A DNA stretch of 40,878 nucleotides from Chloroflexota bacterium (GCA_018649665.1 JABIHL010000164.1:1-40878); one strand, 5' to 3'; positions 14,093-22,268 are shown, counted from the first letter of the stretch. The notes: a model not told the origin generated them from the sequence alone. Numbers and translations are program-made.

Positions 14093-14626
14093 ATGGACGC
14101 TCAAGAATTCACGGACATAGCTGAGAAGCACTCAGGATTCGTGTACAACGTTGCATACCGAATGATGGGCAATCCTCACGACGCTGAGGAAGTTGCGCAA
14201 GACGCTTTCGTTTCGGCGTACAAAGCACGCGATCGCTTTCGGGGCGATGCCCAGCCAACTACGTGGCTATATCGCATCACCGTAAACGCAGCCTTAATGC
14301 GGATTCGCAAAGACAAACGCGGTAAAGAGATGACCGTCTCCGAAGACAATCGACCAGACGTCGCTTCAAACAACTGGGCGGAATCTCCTGTAGCGGCGAC
14401 CATGAACAGTGAGCTTGGTGGTCGGATCGACGCAGCGATCGACGCCCTGCCCGAAGATCTGAAAGTAGCAGTGATTCTCCGTGATGTTCAGGGGCTTTCG
14501 AATCAAGAGGCAGCCGACACTCTCGATGTATCTCTCTCAGCCCTCAAAGCTCGACTCCACCGCGGGCGAATAGCCCTACGCGACTCACTTGAATCCTACG
14601 TAGCTGAGCGCGCCAAAGCCGACTAG
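14093..14626 (+). CDS. ECF-type RNA polymerase sigma factor
   Basis: A 177-residue sigma-70 family member containing only regions 2 and 4. Region 2 is at about 8-75 (FVYNVAYRMMGNPHDAEEVAQDAFVSAY, then PTTWLYRITVNAALMRIRK). An acidic linker follows, then region 4 at about 110-165 (IDALPEDLKVAVILRDVQGLSNQEAADTLDVSLSALKARLHRGR, with the helix-turn-helix). It directs RNA polymerase to a stress or envelope regulon, and the divergent zinc-finger protein at 13475-13789 is its likely inhibitor. The gene ends about 135 bp before a strong bidirectional terminator. Confidence 0.93.
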   Translation: MDAQEFTDIAEKHSGFVYNVAYRMMGNPHDAEEVAQDAFVSAYKARDRFRGDAQPTTWLYRITVNAALMRIRKDKRGKEMTVSEDNRPDVASNNWAESPVAATMNSELGGRIDAAIDALPEDLKVAVILRDVQGLSNQEAADTLDVSLSALKARLHRGRIALRDSLESYVAERAKAD

Positions 14627-14705
14627 GTCGCCGTTGAGAGGCTTCTGCCCTCTCCTACGCATTGCACACTGGCACTTCGGGTCACTAGCCGGTTCCAACG
14701 ATTCT

Positions 14706-14736
14706 CTGTCATTCTGAACCGAATTCAGAATGACAG
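14706..14736. repeat. Perfect 13-bp-arm hairpin repeat (CTGTCATTCTGAA type)
   Basis: CTGTCATTCTGAA, five bases, then the exact inverse TTCAGAATGACAG. The same CTGTCATnCTGAA edge forms the arms of the element at 2442-2590. This looks like one more copy of a dispersed palindromic repeat rather than a terminator, since no T tract follows. Confidence 0.65.
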
Positions 14737-14761
14737 CGCAAAGCTTGGCCCTGAAACGCGC

Positions 14762-14807
14762 ATAAACGAAAAAAGCCCCGCACATGTGCGGGGCTTTTTT
14801 CGTTTAT
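14762..14807. terminator. 46-bp perfect palindrome, bidirectional terminator
   Basis: Two exact 23-base arms centred between 14784 and 14785, with the core GCCCCGCACA/TGTGCGGGGC and A and T tracts on either side. It lies between the convergent ECF sigma gene and korB and should stop transcription from both sides. Confidence 0.92.
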
Positions 14808-14823
14808 CGATTTATTCGAACCT

Positions 14824-15690
14824 CTATTGAAGCAGGTATGAATCCAGCAGTTCGTCGTTCGTTCGCTTCGGAGCACGCGCCATCAAACCTTCATAGCGAT
14901 CCTGAAGCGTCTTGCCTTCCTTCTTGAAGATAACTCCAAGAGGAACACCAGGTCGGCTCAACAGATCGTTAGCGTCCTCGACACTGCTCGGGTCGTGGTC
15001 TTCAGGAATCTCAAAAGCCAGGCCCTTGATACCTTCCTTAGGCTTACCCTTCAGAATGTCGTAGGTGTCGTTGTACGTGGTACAAGGCGACTGAACGTGA
15101 ACGATGCTGAAGCCCTGATGATTCATAGCTTCCTGAATCATTTTCGCCAATACACGAGGCTTGCTCGAGTAGTACGAAGCGATGTAAGTGACACCGATCG
15201 ACATGTACAGCTTCAATGGTGAAACTGGAGTTTCGATCTTGCCTAATGGAGTTGAAGTTGTAACAGCTCCAAACTCACTCGTTGGCGACGACTGACCCTT
15301 CGTCAGACCGTACACACCGTTGTCCATGACAACAGCAGTGATGTTGGTATTTCGGTTCGCAGCTGGTCCCAGGTGCTCACCACCAATTGAAAGGAAGTCA
15401 CCGTCACCAGCAACCACAACCGTGTTCAACTTGGGGTTGCCCTGCTTCACGCCAAATGCGATCGGTAGAGACCGCCCGTGAATGCCGTGGATGCCGAATG
15501 GCTGGTCGCCTTCAACAAGGTGAACCATGTTTCCGGAACAACCGATACCGGCTACAACAACGTTGTTAGCCTGCGGCTCTTCGTGTTCTACCGAGTAACC
15601 CTCGAGTGCTACCTGAAGTGCTCGTCGCACTCCAAAGTCGCCACATCCCGGGCACCAGGCGAAATCATATTCAGGATTACGCTTGCTCAT
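14824..15690 (-). CDS. 2-oxoacid:ferredoxin oxidoreductase, beta subunit
   Basis: A 288-residue thiamine-diphosphate subunit. It shows FAWCPGCGDFG (Cys-x2-Cys start), GIGCSGNM, HGIHGRSLPIAFGVK and the ThDP/Mg motif VVVAGDGDFLSIGG followed by NITAVVMDNGVYGLTKGQ. The late SPCTTYND cysteine is also present, a cluster-binding position in this family. With the alpha subunit it oxidises a 2-oxoacid plus CoA to an acyl-CoA and CO2 and reduces ferredoxin. The layout fits KorB (2-oxoglutarate) but pyruvate or branched 2-oxoacids are possible. The ATG overlaps the end of the alpha gene by 4 bp. Confidence 0.9.
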   Translation of the reverse strand: MSKRNPEYDFAWCPGCGDFGVRRALQVALEGYSVEHEEPQANNVVVAGIGCSGNMVHLVEGDQPFGIHGIHGRSLPIAFGVKQGNPKLNTVVVAGDGDFLSIGGEHLGPAANRNTNITAVVMDNGVYGLTKGQSSPTSEFGAVTTSTPLGKIETPVSPLKLYMSIGVTYIASYYSSKPRVLAKMIQEAMNHQGFSIVHVQSPCTTYNDTYDILKGKPKEGIKGLAFEIPEDHDPSSVEDANDLLSRPGVPLGVIFKKEGKTLQDRYEGLMARAPKRTNDELLDSYLLQ

Positions 15691-17402
15691 GCTGTTACTC
15701 CAGCCCCGATTCGCTCGCTAATTCTCGTAACAAGATCTGCAGGCCTGAACGGCAAGCCCGTGTACTGAACCACTGATTCAGCGTTGTAGCCCTCCATACG
15801 GAGAAGCGCCGACCACTGACCTAAGTAGTTTAGCTCAGGAACAATGATCTTCTTTCCAGATTTTAAAACGTCCTTCACTTCTTCTGGCAGCGGATTGAGC
15901 GCTACCGAGTAAAGCCAACCAACGTTCTCGCCCTGTTCACGGAGCCTGTCGTACGCCTCGCGAGCCGGCCCCTTCGAGCTACCCCAAGGCATGATGATGA
16001 CATCAGCATCGGCGTTCTCGATTTCATAATGCGCTCCATTGAGAAGATCAAGCTTCTTGAAACGTCGCTCCATCAATCGCACGTGGTGTCGAGGCAAGTG
16101 AGTCGTGTCACCAATCTCGTCGTGCTCTGAACCGTTCGCAACATACGCTCCAGCGCCACCAGGAATCGGCATACCGCCAAGAGGCGTTGAGCCATCCCAC
16201 GAATCGTATCGCTTGCCAGTATCGCCTTCGCTTACTGTTGCTCGGCTTTCAGTGCTGACCTTAGAGAGGTCAGGACGTCGGATGTTCTCACCACGCTCGG
16301 CAAGACCGAACTCAGTCACGAGAATCACCGGACCCTGATATCGCTCGGCCCAGTTCGTAGCCAGCGCACCAGCGAAGAAGCATTCTTCGATTGTGCCCGG
16401 AGCCAGTACTGGCATCTTGATATCGCCGTGTGCAGGGTGCATACAGCTGAAAAGGTCAGATTGTTCAGATTTCGTTGGCAGTCCCGTAGCCGGGCCACCA
16501 CGCTGCACGTTCGTTACAACGAGAGGAATCTCTGCCATCCACGCCAATCCTAGGCCTTCGCTCATTAGCGAAAAGCCAGGACCCGCAGTAGCCGTCATCG
16601 CCTTCTTGCCAGCGAAACCGGCACCGATAAGGGCGTTGATTGCCTCGATCTCAGATGCGACCTGGTGAACGAATCGTCCCTCGCCCCACAAGTTGTTCTC
16701 CATCCAAACCAGAACCGTCGTGGCAGGAGAAATTGGATAACCAGCGTAGAAATCGAGGCCGGCAGCAACAGCACCCATTGAAAGCGCTGCATTCCCCGTT
16801 ATGACGATCTGCTTGTAGTCAGGAGCATTTGCAGATTCGAGCTGGCCAACTTTGAATCCGCTGGAAGCGGCGACTTCGACACCGAGGCGAACAGCCTTGA
16901 TGTTGGCTTCGATAATTTCTGCATCGCCATCACGCCCACGAGTAAATCGCTGTGTGATGAATGCATCGATCTCTTCAAGCTTGAAATCGATCAACTGTGC
17001 AACGGCGCCAATCGTAACCATGTTCGCTGCACGAGCGTTACCCGTCGATTTGGCAAGCTCGTCAGCCTTAATGCCAAAGTAGCTACCGCCTTCAGGCAGT
17101 TCGTACTCTTCCGCGTTGTAAACGGTTACGCCACCGGGAAGAATATCCTCATGGTGGTGGTCATATGCGTACTGGTTGAGAGCAACCAGTACATCGACAC
17201 CATCGCCCGAACTCAATACTGGCGTGGTCGAAATTCTTACCTGCGATGATGCTGGGCCACCCATGATTTGCGACGGGAACGTCGAGTGGGTCTGTACGAA
17301 ATACCCGGCATGAGCAGCTGCCCGTGCCAATGCATCTGCAGATGTGACCAGTCCCTGTCCGCCCTCTCCGGCGAATCGGATGACGAAGTCGTGCTTATCC
17401 AA
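15687..17402 (-). CDS. 2-oxoacid:acceptor oxidoreductase, fused gamma-alpha subunit
   Basis: A 571-residue fusion. The gamma domain is at about 1-190 (RFAGEGGQGLVTSADAL, THSTFPSQIMGGPASSQVRIS). The alpha pyrimidine-binding domain is at about 200-400 (ITGNAALSMGAVAAGLDFYAGYPISPATT, MTATAGPGFSLMSEGLGLA, VTNVQRGGPATGLPT). A C-terminal domain carries IIMPWGSSKGPAREAYDRL and ELNYLGQWSALLR. This arrangement is the usual KorA type of Chloroflexota, Actinobacteria and archaea. Translation starts at a TTG (17402) with GGAGAAGG upstream; no ATG nearby begins the fold. It overlaps korB by 4 bp. The gene is preceded by a leader with an intrinsic terminator. Confidence 0.92.
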   Translation of the reverse strand: MDKHDFVIRFAGEGGQGLVTSADALARAAAHAGYFVQTHSTFPSQIMGGPASSQVRISTTPVLSSGDGVDVLVALNQYAYDHHHEDILPGGVTVYNAEEYELPEGGSYFGIKADELAKSTGNARAANMVTIGAVAQLIDFKLEEIDAFITQRFTRGRDGDAEIIEANIKAVRLGVEVAASSGFKVGQLESANAPDYKQIVITGNAALSMGAVAAGLDFYAGYPISPATTVLVWMENNLWGEGRFVHQVASEIEAINALIGAGFAGKKAMTATAGPGFSLMSEGLGLAWMAEIPLVVTNVQRGGPATGLPTKSEQSDLFSCMHPAHGDIKMPVLAPGTIEECFFAGALATNWAERYQGPVILVTEFGLAERGENIRRPDLSKVSTESRATVSEGDTGKRYDSWDGSTPLGGMPIPGGAGAYVANGSEHDEIGDTTHLPRHHVRLMERRFKKLDLLNGAHYEIENADADVIIMPWGSSKGPAREAYDRLREQGENVGWLYSVALNPLPEEVKDVLKSGKKIIVPELNYLGQWSALLRMEGYNAESVVQYTGLPFRPADLVTRISERIGAGVTA

Positions 17403-17478
17403 TGTTTACTACCTTCTCCCGAACTGACTGTTCGGCGAACTGTTGAAAATTGCGCTTGAATGGTTCTGATTCAGGCGC

Positions 17479-17511
17479 AAAAAAACCGCATGCCTCGAAA
17501 GTTATGCGGTT
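17479..17511 (-). terminator. Intrinsic terminator inside the leader of the 2-oxoacid oxidoreductase operon
   Basis: On the minus strand AACCGCAT, a 12-base loop and ATGCGGTT are followed directly by a run of Ts (plus-strand A run at 17479-17485). It stands 77 bp before the TTG of the alpha gene and downstream of a good promoter at 17660-17688. It could therefore only end a short leader RNA of roughly 170 bases or act as an attenuator. Confidence 0.75.
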
Positions 17512-17659
17512 ACTTATTATCTGATGATTCCTGTGACCGACTCGAAAAATGAGAGAACACAATGCAAGCCACCGCTCTTGCCGAGCGAGGGCGAATAATA
17601 CTTGTTTGAATTAATCGTGTGTTGTGAACTGACATGTTCGTGCGTTTACCCAATCAACA
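17512..17659 (-). ncRNA. Candidate leader RNA / attenuator upstream of the 2-oxoacid oxidoreductase genes
   Basis: The transcribed stretch between promoter and terminator holds a hairpin CGCTC-GGCAA-GAGCG, enlarged by a flanking GCC/GGC pair. It also has a short open frame that starts ATGTCAGTTCAC on the minus strand, runs about 42 codons and stops right at the terminator stem. I do not recognise a known riboswitch or T-box core. It may be a leader peptide system, an unknown riboswitch or a small RNA. Confidence 0.35.
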
Positions 17660-17688
17660 ATTATCGAATTCGATCAGTTCAGTGTCAA
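17660..17688 (-). promoter_or_regulatory. Strong sigma-70-like promoter toward the korAB leader
   Basis: On the minus strand a perfect TTGACA (17688-17683) is followed by 17 bases and GATAAT (17665-17660). Transcription should begin near 17653, giving a leader of about 250 bases before the alpha-subunit start. Confidence 0.65.
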
Positions 17689-17845
17689 TTTATTTATGTG
17701 GTGAATTCGGTCTCGTTCGTCAGTTGTGTTGAAAGTTCAGCCGCTAGCGTTTGACCACTGGCACTACCAAACTTAGAATCCGCTCACACATATACTGTAC
17801 TCAATCTTACTTTCATACTCGCTCAGTCTCATAATTACCGTTTAA
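17689..17845. other. Rest of the divergent intergenic region
   Basis: This is the part of the 443-bp gap nearest the Nudix gene. It should hold the Nudix promoter. TATACT at 17791-17796 is a possible -10 without a good -35. No repeat, hairpin or ribosome-binding site stands out. Confidence 0.3.
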
Positions 17846-18355
17846 ATGAATCGTCAACGCACGACAGATCACTCAATCGACCGCTGGTCAGCCGGTGGGG
17901 TAGTGCTGCGCGCCGACGCAAATAACGACGGGAAATTATCAGTTGCCCTGTGCCACAGACGTGCAGAATCCCTATGGGCACTGCCAAAAGGCACACCGGA
18001 AGACGGAGAATCGGTGCCAGAAACCGCCGCCAGAGAAGTCACTGAAGAAACCGGACTCCAAGTCGAAACAGGCCCGGCTATCGACGATACGTACTATTCA
18101 TTCTTCCGCACAGCTGGCCAAACGCTCGGCGATCTGCCATTTGAGGAAAATAGTACGGTTCGAATCGATAAGACTGTCCACTGGTACCTAATGAAGTACA
18201 TTGGTGGCGATACATCCGATCACGACCATGAGTACGATGATGTCGAATGGATCGAGATCAACGAAGCATCACAGAGGCTTACCCATCGGAATGAAGCGCG
18301 AGTCCTGGAAAAAGCTGTGGCCTTTTATGAAGGGCGAGCAGGAAGCGACGACTGA
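17846..18355 (+). CDS. Nudix hydrolase
   Basis: A 169-residue protein with a complete Nudix box, Gly49-x5-Glu55-x7-Arg63-Glu64-x2-Glu67-Glu68-x-Gly70. The box follows LCHRRAESLWALPKGTPEDGE and precedes a domain ending DVEWIEINEASQRL. It cleaves a nucleoside-diphosphate-linked compound using Mg2+. The opening WSAGGVVLR and WALPKG are common in the ADP-ribose / dinucleoside-polyphosphate-like and housecleaning types, so substrate remains open. There is no clear ribosome-binding site. The next gene's likely start lies inside its last 29 bases. Confidence 0.9.
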   Translation: MNRQRTTDHSIDRWSAGGVVLRADANNDGKLSVALCHRRAESLWALPKGTPEDGESVPETAAREVTEETGLQVETGPAIDDTYYSFFRTAGQTLGDLPFEENSTVRIDKTVHWYLMKYIGGDTSDHDHEYDDVEWIEINEASQRLTHRNEARVLEKAVAFYEGRAGSDD

Positions 18356-18977
18356 GCTGCGCCTCGTCGGAAATAAAACTGTGCTCCGCACTAAGTCTAT
18401 GGACGACGCGGAAGCCGATTATTCATGGCGTATCGATCCCGAACTTGCCGGTCTCGACGCAACACGTCCGGTAACTCTTTCATTCACCGAATATCTCCGC
18501 TATCACCGTGACGATGTCGGTTATCCGTCCCCGTGGTCAGTACGCATGGCAATCGACACGCTCGACGGTCACCATATCGGCAACTGCATGTACTACGACA
18601 TTAATACAGAAAAGTCGCAGTGCGAATTAGGAATCATGATTGGCGACCGTAATTACTGGAGCCAGGGTTACGGCACCGATGTGGTCAAAACCGCTCTCGC
18701 TCACATCTTCACGACTACCGAACTTGATCGGGTCTATCTACATACACTCTCGACCAATTTCCGAGCGCAAAAGTCTTTTACGAAATCCGGTTTCAAACTA
18801 TTGCGTGACGTTCGGCGCGACGGCTACGAATTCATGATGATGGAAATTTGGCGAAAAGAATGGGAAGCCGCTAACCCAGTCGAATCCCGAGCACAATCCG
18901 GTAACTCCGCTTCATCCCCAGCGGCTCCGCAAACAGACGTTGACCCACTTATGGGTTCCGAACCCAAAGCTACTTAA
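18327..18977 (+). CDS. GNAT-family N-acetyltransferase
   Basis: A 216-residue acetyltransferase. After LRLVGNKTVLRTKSMDDAEAD come LAGLDATRPVTLSF, SVRMAIDTLDGHHIGNCMYYDIN (beta4), and the acetyl-CoA loop ELGIMIGDRNYWSQGYGTD, then LHTLSTNFRAQKSFTKSGFK, the usual C-terminal GNAT strand and helix. The overall form is like ribosomal-protein Ser/Ala acetyltransferases, but the substrate is unknown. The start is taken as the ATG at 18327, overlapping the Nudix gene by 29 bp. The frame is open further upstream but only in antisense-like, basic codons. The last 40 residues are Ser/Ala/Pro-rich and look disordered. It is probably in one operon with the Nudix gene. Confidence 0.82.
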   Translation: MKGEQEATTELRLVGNKTVLRTKSMDDAEADYSWRIDPELAGLDATRPVTLSFTEYLRYHRDDVGYPSPWSVRMAIDTLDGHHIGNCMYYDINTEKSQCELGIMIGDRNYWSQGYGTDVVKTALAHIFTTTELDRVYLHTLSTNFRAQKSFTKSGFKLLRDVRRDGYEFMMMEIWRKEWEAANPVESRAQSGNSASSPAAPQTDVDPLMGSEPKAT

Positions 18978-18996
18978 AAACTCAGGAGAATCCTTA

Positions 18997-19626
18997 ATGA
19001 ATCTACTTCTAATCACCGGTGGCAACCACCCGTACGAAGAATCGACGCCGGTTTTGCAGGAATTTCTTGAGGGAGCCGGACACTCGATTACTTTGTCGGA
19101 ATCAGCAGACGAGCTTTCTGGCGATCTATCGGCCTTTGACGCCATTGTGCTCAACACGCTTCGACAGGAAGCCACCGATAACGATCTCAGCGACGCACAA
19201 CGCTCCGGGTTCGAATCGTACGTTTCAGGCGGCGGTTCACTTCTTTCAATTCACATCTCGGCAGCATCATGCCCCGAATGGTCACAAACCAAGAAGATCA
19301 CCGGCGGCGGATGGGTTCTTGGCGAAAGCTGGCACCCGCCATTCGGTTGGTTCGAAGTAACGATCGATAATCCTGACCACCCGATTGCAGCCGGCGTAGC
19401 AACGAATTTCTGGACCTACGACGAGTGCTACTGCGGACTCGACATTCAGCCCGGTATCGATGTGTTCATGCACGGCGTAGTCGAAGGCGACATTAAGCCA
19501 CTCGGTTGGACTCACCAATTCGGTGAAGGAAAAGTAGCCAACATCGCGCTTGGTCACGCGGGATCGTCACAGCAACACCCGCAGTTCCAAAAACTAATCC
19601 TCAACGCCCTCAACTACTTGAGTTAG
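18997..19626 (+). CDS. ThuA-like domain protein
   Basis: A 209-residue protein with the class I glutamine-amidotransferase-like fold of ThuA. It begins MNLLLITGGNHPYEESTPV. Then follow FDAIVLNTL, FESYVSGGGSLLSIHISAA, GWFEVTIDNPDHPIAAGV, FWTYDECYC, PLGWTHQFGEGKVANIALGHAGSS and HPQFQKLILNALNYL, all standard ThuA landmarks. Related proteins take part in trehalose, sugar or other carbohydrate use, and the biochemical role is not settled. AGGAGA at 18984-18989 fixes the ATG at 18997. Only 19 bp separate it from the GNAT gene. Confidence 0.87.
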   Translation: MNLLLITGGNHPYEESTPVLQEFLEGAGHSITLSESADELSGDLSAFDAIVLNTLRQEATDNDLSDAQRSGFESYVSGGGSLLSIHISAASCPEWSQTKKITGGGWVLGESWHPPFGWFEVTIDNPDHPIAAGVATNFWTYDECYCGLDIQPGIDVFMHGVVEGDIKPLGWTHQFGEGKVANIALGHAGSSQQHPQFQKLILNALNYLS

Positions 19627-19640
19627 AGGTGAACGAATTC

Positions 19641-19748
19641 CTTCTCCCAGTGGGAGAAGGCTAGGTTGAGGGTGATATCGGCAATCTAAACAATCGCTGA
19701 GGTAGGAAATTTCACCCTCACCCCAACCCTCTCCCCGGGGAGAGGGAG
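19641..19748. repeat. Pair of C/G-rich palindromic repeats in opposite orientation
   Basis: CTTCTCCCA-G-TGGGAGAAG at 19641-19659 is followed by CTAGGTTGAGGGTGA. About 50 bp later the inverse arrangement appears: TCACCCTCACCCCAA, then the perfect palindrome CCCTCTCCCC-GGGGAGAGGG (19727-19746). This CCCTCACCC...CCCTCTCCC motif is a common dispersed intergenic repeat in bacteria. It fills the gap between ThuA and the sulfatase. Confidence 0.65.
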
Positions 19749-19793
19749 CCATAACCATCCGACCCTAAGTCTCCGGAAAGTACGATCAAAGCC

Positions 19794-21095
19794 ATGCCCT
19801 CCAACCGCCGACCCAACATCGTTCTCATCATGTCCGACGACCTCGGATACGAAGCCATCGGGGCCAACGGCGGCACGTCGTACGCAACGCCGGTTCTCGA
19901 CAATATGGCAGCCGCCGGGGCACGCTTCGAAAACGCTCACGTTCAACCGCTTTGCACCCCCACCCGCATCCAGCTCATGACGGGCAAGTACAACTTCCGA
20001 AACTACGTTGGATTCGGTCTAATCGACCCCAAAGAGGTCACTTTCGGGCACTTGTTCTCCGATGCCGGGTACAAAACCTGTATAGCTGGTAAATGGCAGC
20101 TTCACTCGTACAACCCGCCCGACGAAATGCCCGAAGCTCGATCCAAAGGTCAAACTATCGAAGATGCCGGGTTTGATGAATTCTGTGTTTGGCACCCACA
20201 CCACACTGAAGACAAAGGCTCCCGTTACAAGGACCCGATCATCTACGAAAACGGCAAATTTCTAGAGAACATGGACGGTAAGTACGGTGAGGACATCTTC
20301 GCCGATTACATCATGAATTTCATGGAGAAGAACCAAGACGATCCGTTCTTCGTCTACTTCCCGATGGCGCTGACCCACCGTCCGCTCGAACCAACTCCCG
20401 ATAGCCCTGAATACGACGATTTCATCCCGCCTTCCAATCAGACGCTTGGCGGACGTACTTGGGACGAACTCGAAGGCTGGGATGACGATGCCAAGTACTA
20501 CAAAGACATGGTCGAATACCACGACAAGGTGATCGGGCGTGTCAACGATAAGCTCGAAGAGCTCGGTATCGCCGATGACACGCTTGTTATCTACGTTGGC
20601 GACAACGGATCGCCGATCGAAGTCTGCTCAGTCATGCATTCACACACCGAGGTTTGCGGAGGCAAGGGCTTAACTGTCGACCGTGGTACTCACGTTCCAC
20701 TAATAGCCAGCTGGCCCGGCACTATCCCTGAGGGTCACATCGAAACCGATCTCGTTGATTCGTCGGACTTCCTACCGACAATCCTCGACGCCGCCGGAAT
20801 TACTCCCCCTGCCGACTACGTTATGGACGGTCGAACGTTCTTGCCGCAGCTTAAGGGCGAAGATGGCGATTCACGAGATTGGATGTACTTCCACTTCGAA
20901 CCAATGAGTGGTCGTGTTTACCGATTCGCCCGCTACATTCGTACGCATCAGTACAAGCTCTACGACGATGGAAACCTCTTCGACGTTAATGCCGACCCAG
21001 AAGAACAATCACCGTTCCTCGAAACAACCGATAACGAAGAACGCTCCACTGTCCGATCCCAACTACAACCAATCTTCGCCCAAATGGTGAAATAA
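19794..21095 (+). CDS. Type I sulfatase (arylsulfatase family)
   Basis: A 433-residue sulfatase. The N-terminus RPNIVLIMSDDLGYEAIG supplies the metal Asp pair (Asp15, Asp16). The active-site motif CTPTR (Cys54-x-Pro-x-Arg58) is the site where Cys is converted to formylglycine, and GKWQLH gives the Lys and His of the site. YVGDNGSPIE carries the late metal Asp-Asn. No signal peptide is visible, so it is cytoplasmic unless exported otherwise. It would remove sulfate from sulfated sugars or other esters. It is in the same direction as ThuA and the following amidohydrolase and may belong to a degradation cluster. No formylglycine-generating enzyme is in the window. Confidence 0.9.
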   Translation: MPSNRRPNIVLIMSDDLGYEAIGANGGTSYATPVLDNMAAAGARFENAHVQPLCTPTRIQLMTGKYNFRNYVGFGLIDPKEVTFGHLFSDAGYKTCIAGKWQLHSYNPPDEMPEARSKGQTIEDAGFDEFCVWHPHHTEDKGSRYKDPIIYENGKFLENMDGKYGEDIFADYIMNFMEKNQDDPFFVYFPMALTHRPLEPTPDSPEYDDFIPPSNQTLGGRTWDELEGWDDDAKYYKDMVEYHDKVIGRVNDKLEELGIADDTLVIYVGDNGSPIEVCSVMHSHTEVCGGKGLTVDRGTHVPLIASWPGTIPEGHIETDLVDSSDFLPTILDAAGITPPADYVMDGRTFLPQLKGEDGDSRDWMYFHFEPMSGRVYRFARYIRTHQYKLYDDGNLFDVNADPEEQSPFLETTDNEERSTVRSQLQPIFAQMVK

Positions 21096-21122
21096 CTGCA
21101 TCACCACCCGAAACCACTAGTC

Positions 21123-21142
21123 CTCCCTCCTTCGGGAGGGAG
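21123..21142. repeat. C/G-rich hairpin with TTCG loop
   Basis: CTCCCTCC-TTCG-GGAGGGAG, an 8-bp stem closed by a stable tetraloop, followed by AGCTAGAGCGAGGGT. It has no T tract, so it is more likely a dispersed repeat or RNA-stabilising structure than a terminator. It resembles the elements at 19641-19748 in composition. Confidence 0.6.
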
Positions 21143-21257
21143 CTAGAGCGAGGGTAAACTGCAGCTCGGAGCCGAGTTACAAAGTAACGAGAGCGACTAA
21201 CGAAGACTGCAGCTGCGACCAAGTCGTCCGACGACGCCCGAAGCAAAAGAAAACACC

Positions 21258-22268
21258 ATGACAACTCCACGCACCGACTGGCTATCCCTAACAACCGAAG
21301 AAGCGATCGAGCCTGATCTGCCGATATGCGATCCGCATCATCACTTCTGGGATCGACCCGACTTCCGCTACATGCTCGACGAACTTCTCGTCGATACCGG
21401 CGGCGGACACAACATCACCGAAACCGTCTTCGTTGAATGCACCGCTATGTACCGAAAAGGCGGCACCGAAAGCATGAGCCCCGTTGGGGAAGTCGAATTC
21501 GTCAACGGGATAGCGGCGCAAGCAGCGAGCGGAATCTACGGCGAAACGAACGTCGCCGCTGGAATCGTCGGCTATGCAGATCTATCGCTCGGAGCCGAAG
21601 TTCAAGAAGTGCTCGAAGCCCAGATCGCCGCAGCCCCCGAACGTTACCGCGGCATTCGAAACTCAACGTGTTGGGATGCCAATCCTGAAATCGGCGGATA
21701 CAAAAATCCCCCGAAGGGCTTGATGTCCGATCCTAAATTCCTTGAGGGCTTTTCGGTTCTCGACAAACTCGGACTAACCTTCGACGCATGGCACTACCAC
21801 ACCCAACTTCCTGAACTCGTCGAACTTGCGCAGGCGTTCCCGAACGTCACGATCATCCTCGATCATTTGGGCGGTCCAATCGGAATCGGACCTTACGTCA
21901 ACAAGCACGACGAAATGTTCCGTGACTGGCAAAACGGCATATCGGCTCTCGCATCTTGTGAGAACGTAAATGTGAAGCTCGGCGGAACCGGAATGCCGCT
22001 GGGCGGATACGGCTGGCATGAGCGTTCGACTCCGCCAACATCTGAAGACATCGCAACCGTAATGGCGCCCTACTACAACCACTGCATCGAAAAACTCGGC
22101 GTCGAACGTTGCATGTTCGAAAGCAACTTCCCTGTCGACAACCAATCGATGTCGTACACGGTCCTCTGGAACGCATTCAAACGAGTCGCCAAAGACTTCA
22201 CTGCCGGCGAGAAATCATCACTATTCCGAGACACAGCTCGACGTGCGTACCGGCTACCAGCGAACTAA
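21258..22268 (+). CDS. Amidohydrolase-2 family metal hydrolase (lactonase/decarboxylase type)
   Basis: A 336-residue TIM-barrel protein of the amidohydrolase_2 group. It has ICDPHHHFWDRPD near the N-terminus (His-x-His equivalent), RYRGIRNSTCWD, FDAWHYHTQLPEL (His), TIILDHLGGPIG (second His) and ERCMFESNFPVD near the end (late Asp). This is the fold of 2-pyrone-4,6-dicarboxylate lactonase, aldono-lactonases and some decarboxylases. The exact substrate is unknown. It is convergent with the flavoprotein that follows (stops 12 bp apart) and follows the sulfatase by 162 bp. Confidence 0.86.
   Translation: MTTPRTDWLSLTTEEAIEPDLPICDPHHHFWDRPDFRYMLDELLVDTGGGHNITETVFVECTAMYRKGGTESMSPVGEVEFVNGIAAQAASGIYGETNVAAGIVGYADLSLGAEVQEVLEAQIAAAPERYRGIRNSTCWDANPEIGGYKNPPKGLMSDPKFLEGFSVLDKLGLTFDAWHYHTQLPELVELAQAFPNVTIILDHLGGPIGIGPYVNKHDEMFRDWQNGISALASCENVNVKLGGTGMPLGGYGWHERSTPPTSEDIATVMAPYYNHCIEKLGVERCMFESNFPVDNQSMSYTVLWNAFKRVAKDFTAGEKSSLFRDTARRAYRLPAN

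Noticed and set aside
17512-17659. Known riboswitch or T-box in the korAB leader
   Set aside because: I looked for T-box, SAM, TPP and cobalamin-type cores and saw none that fit, so no class is claimed.
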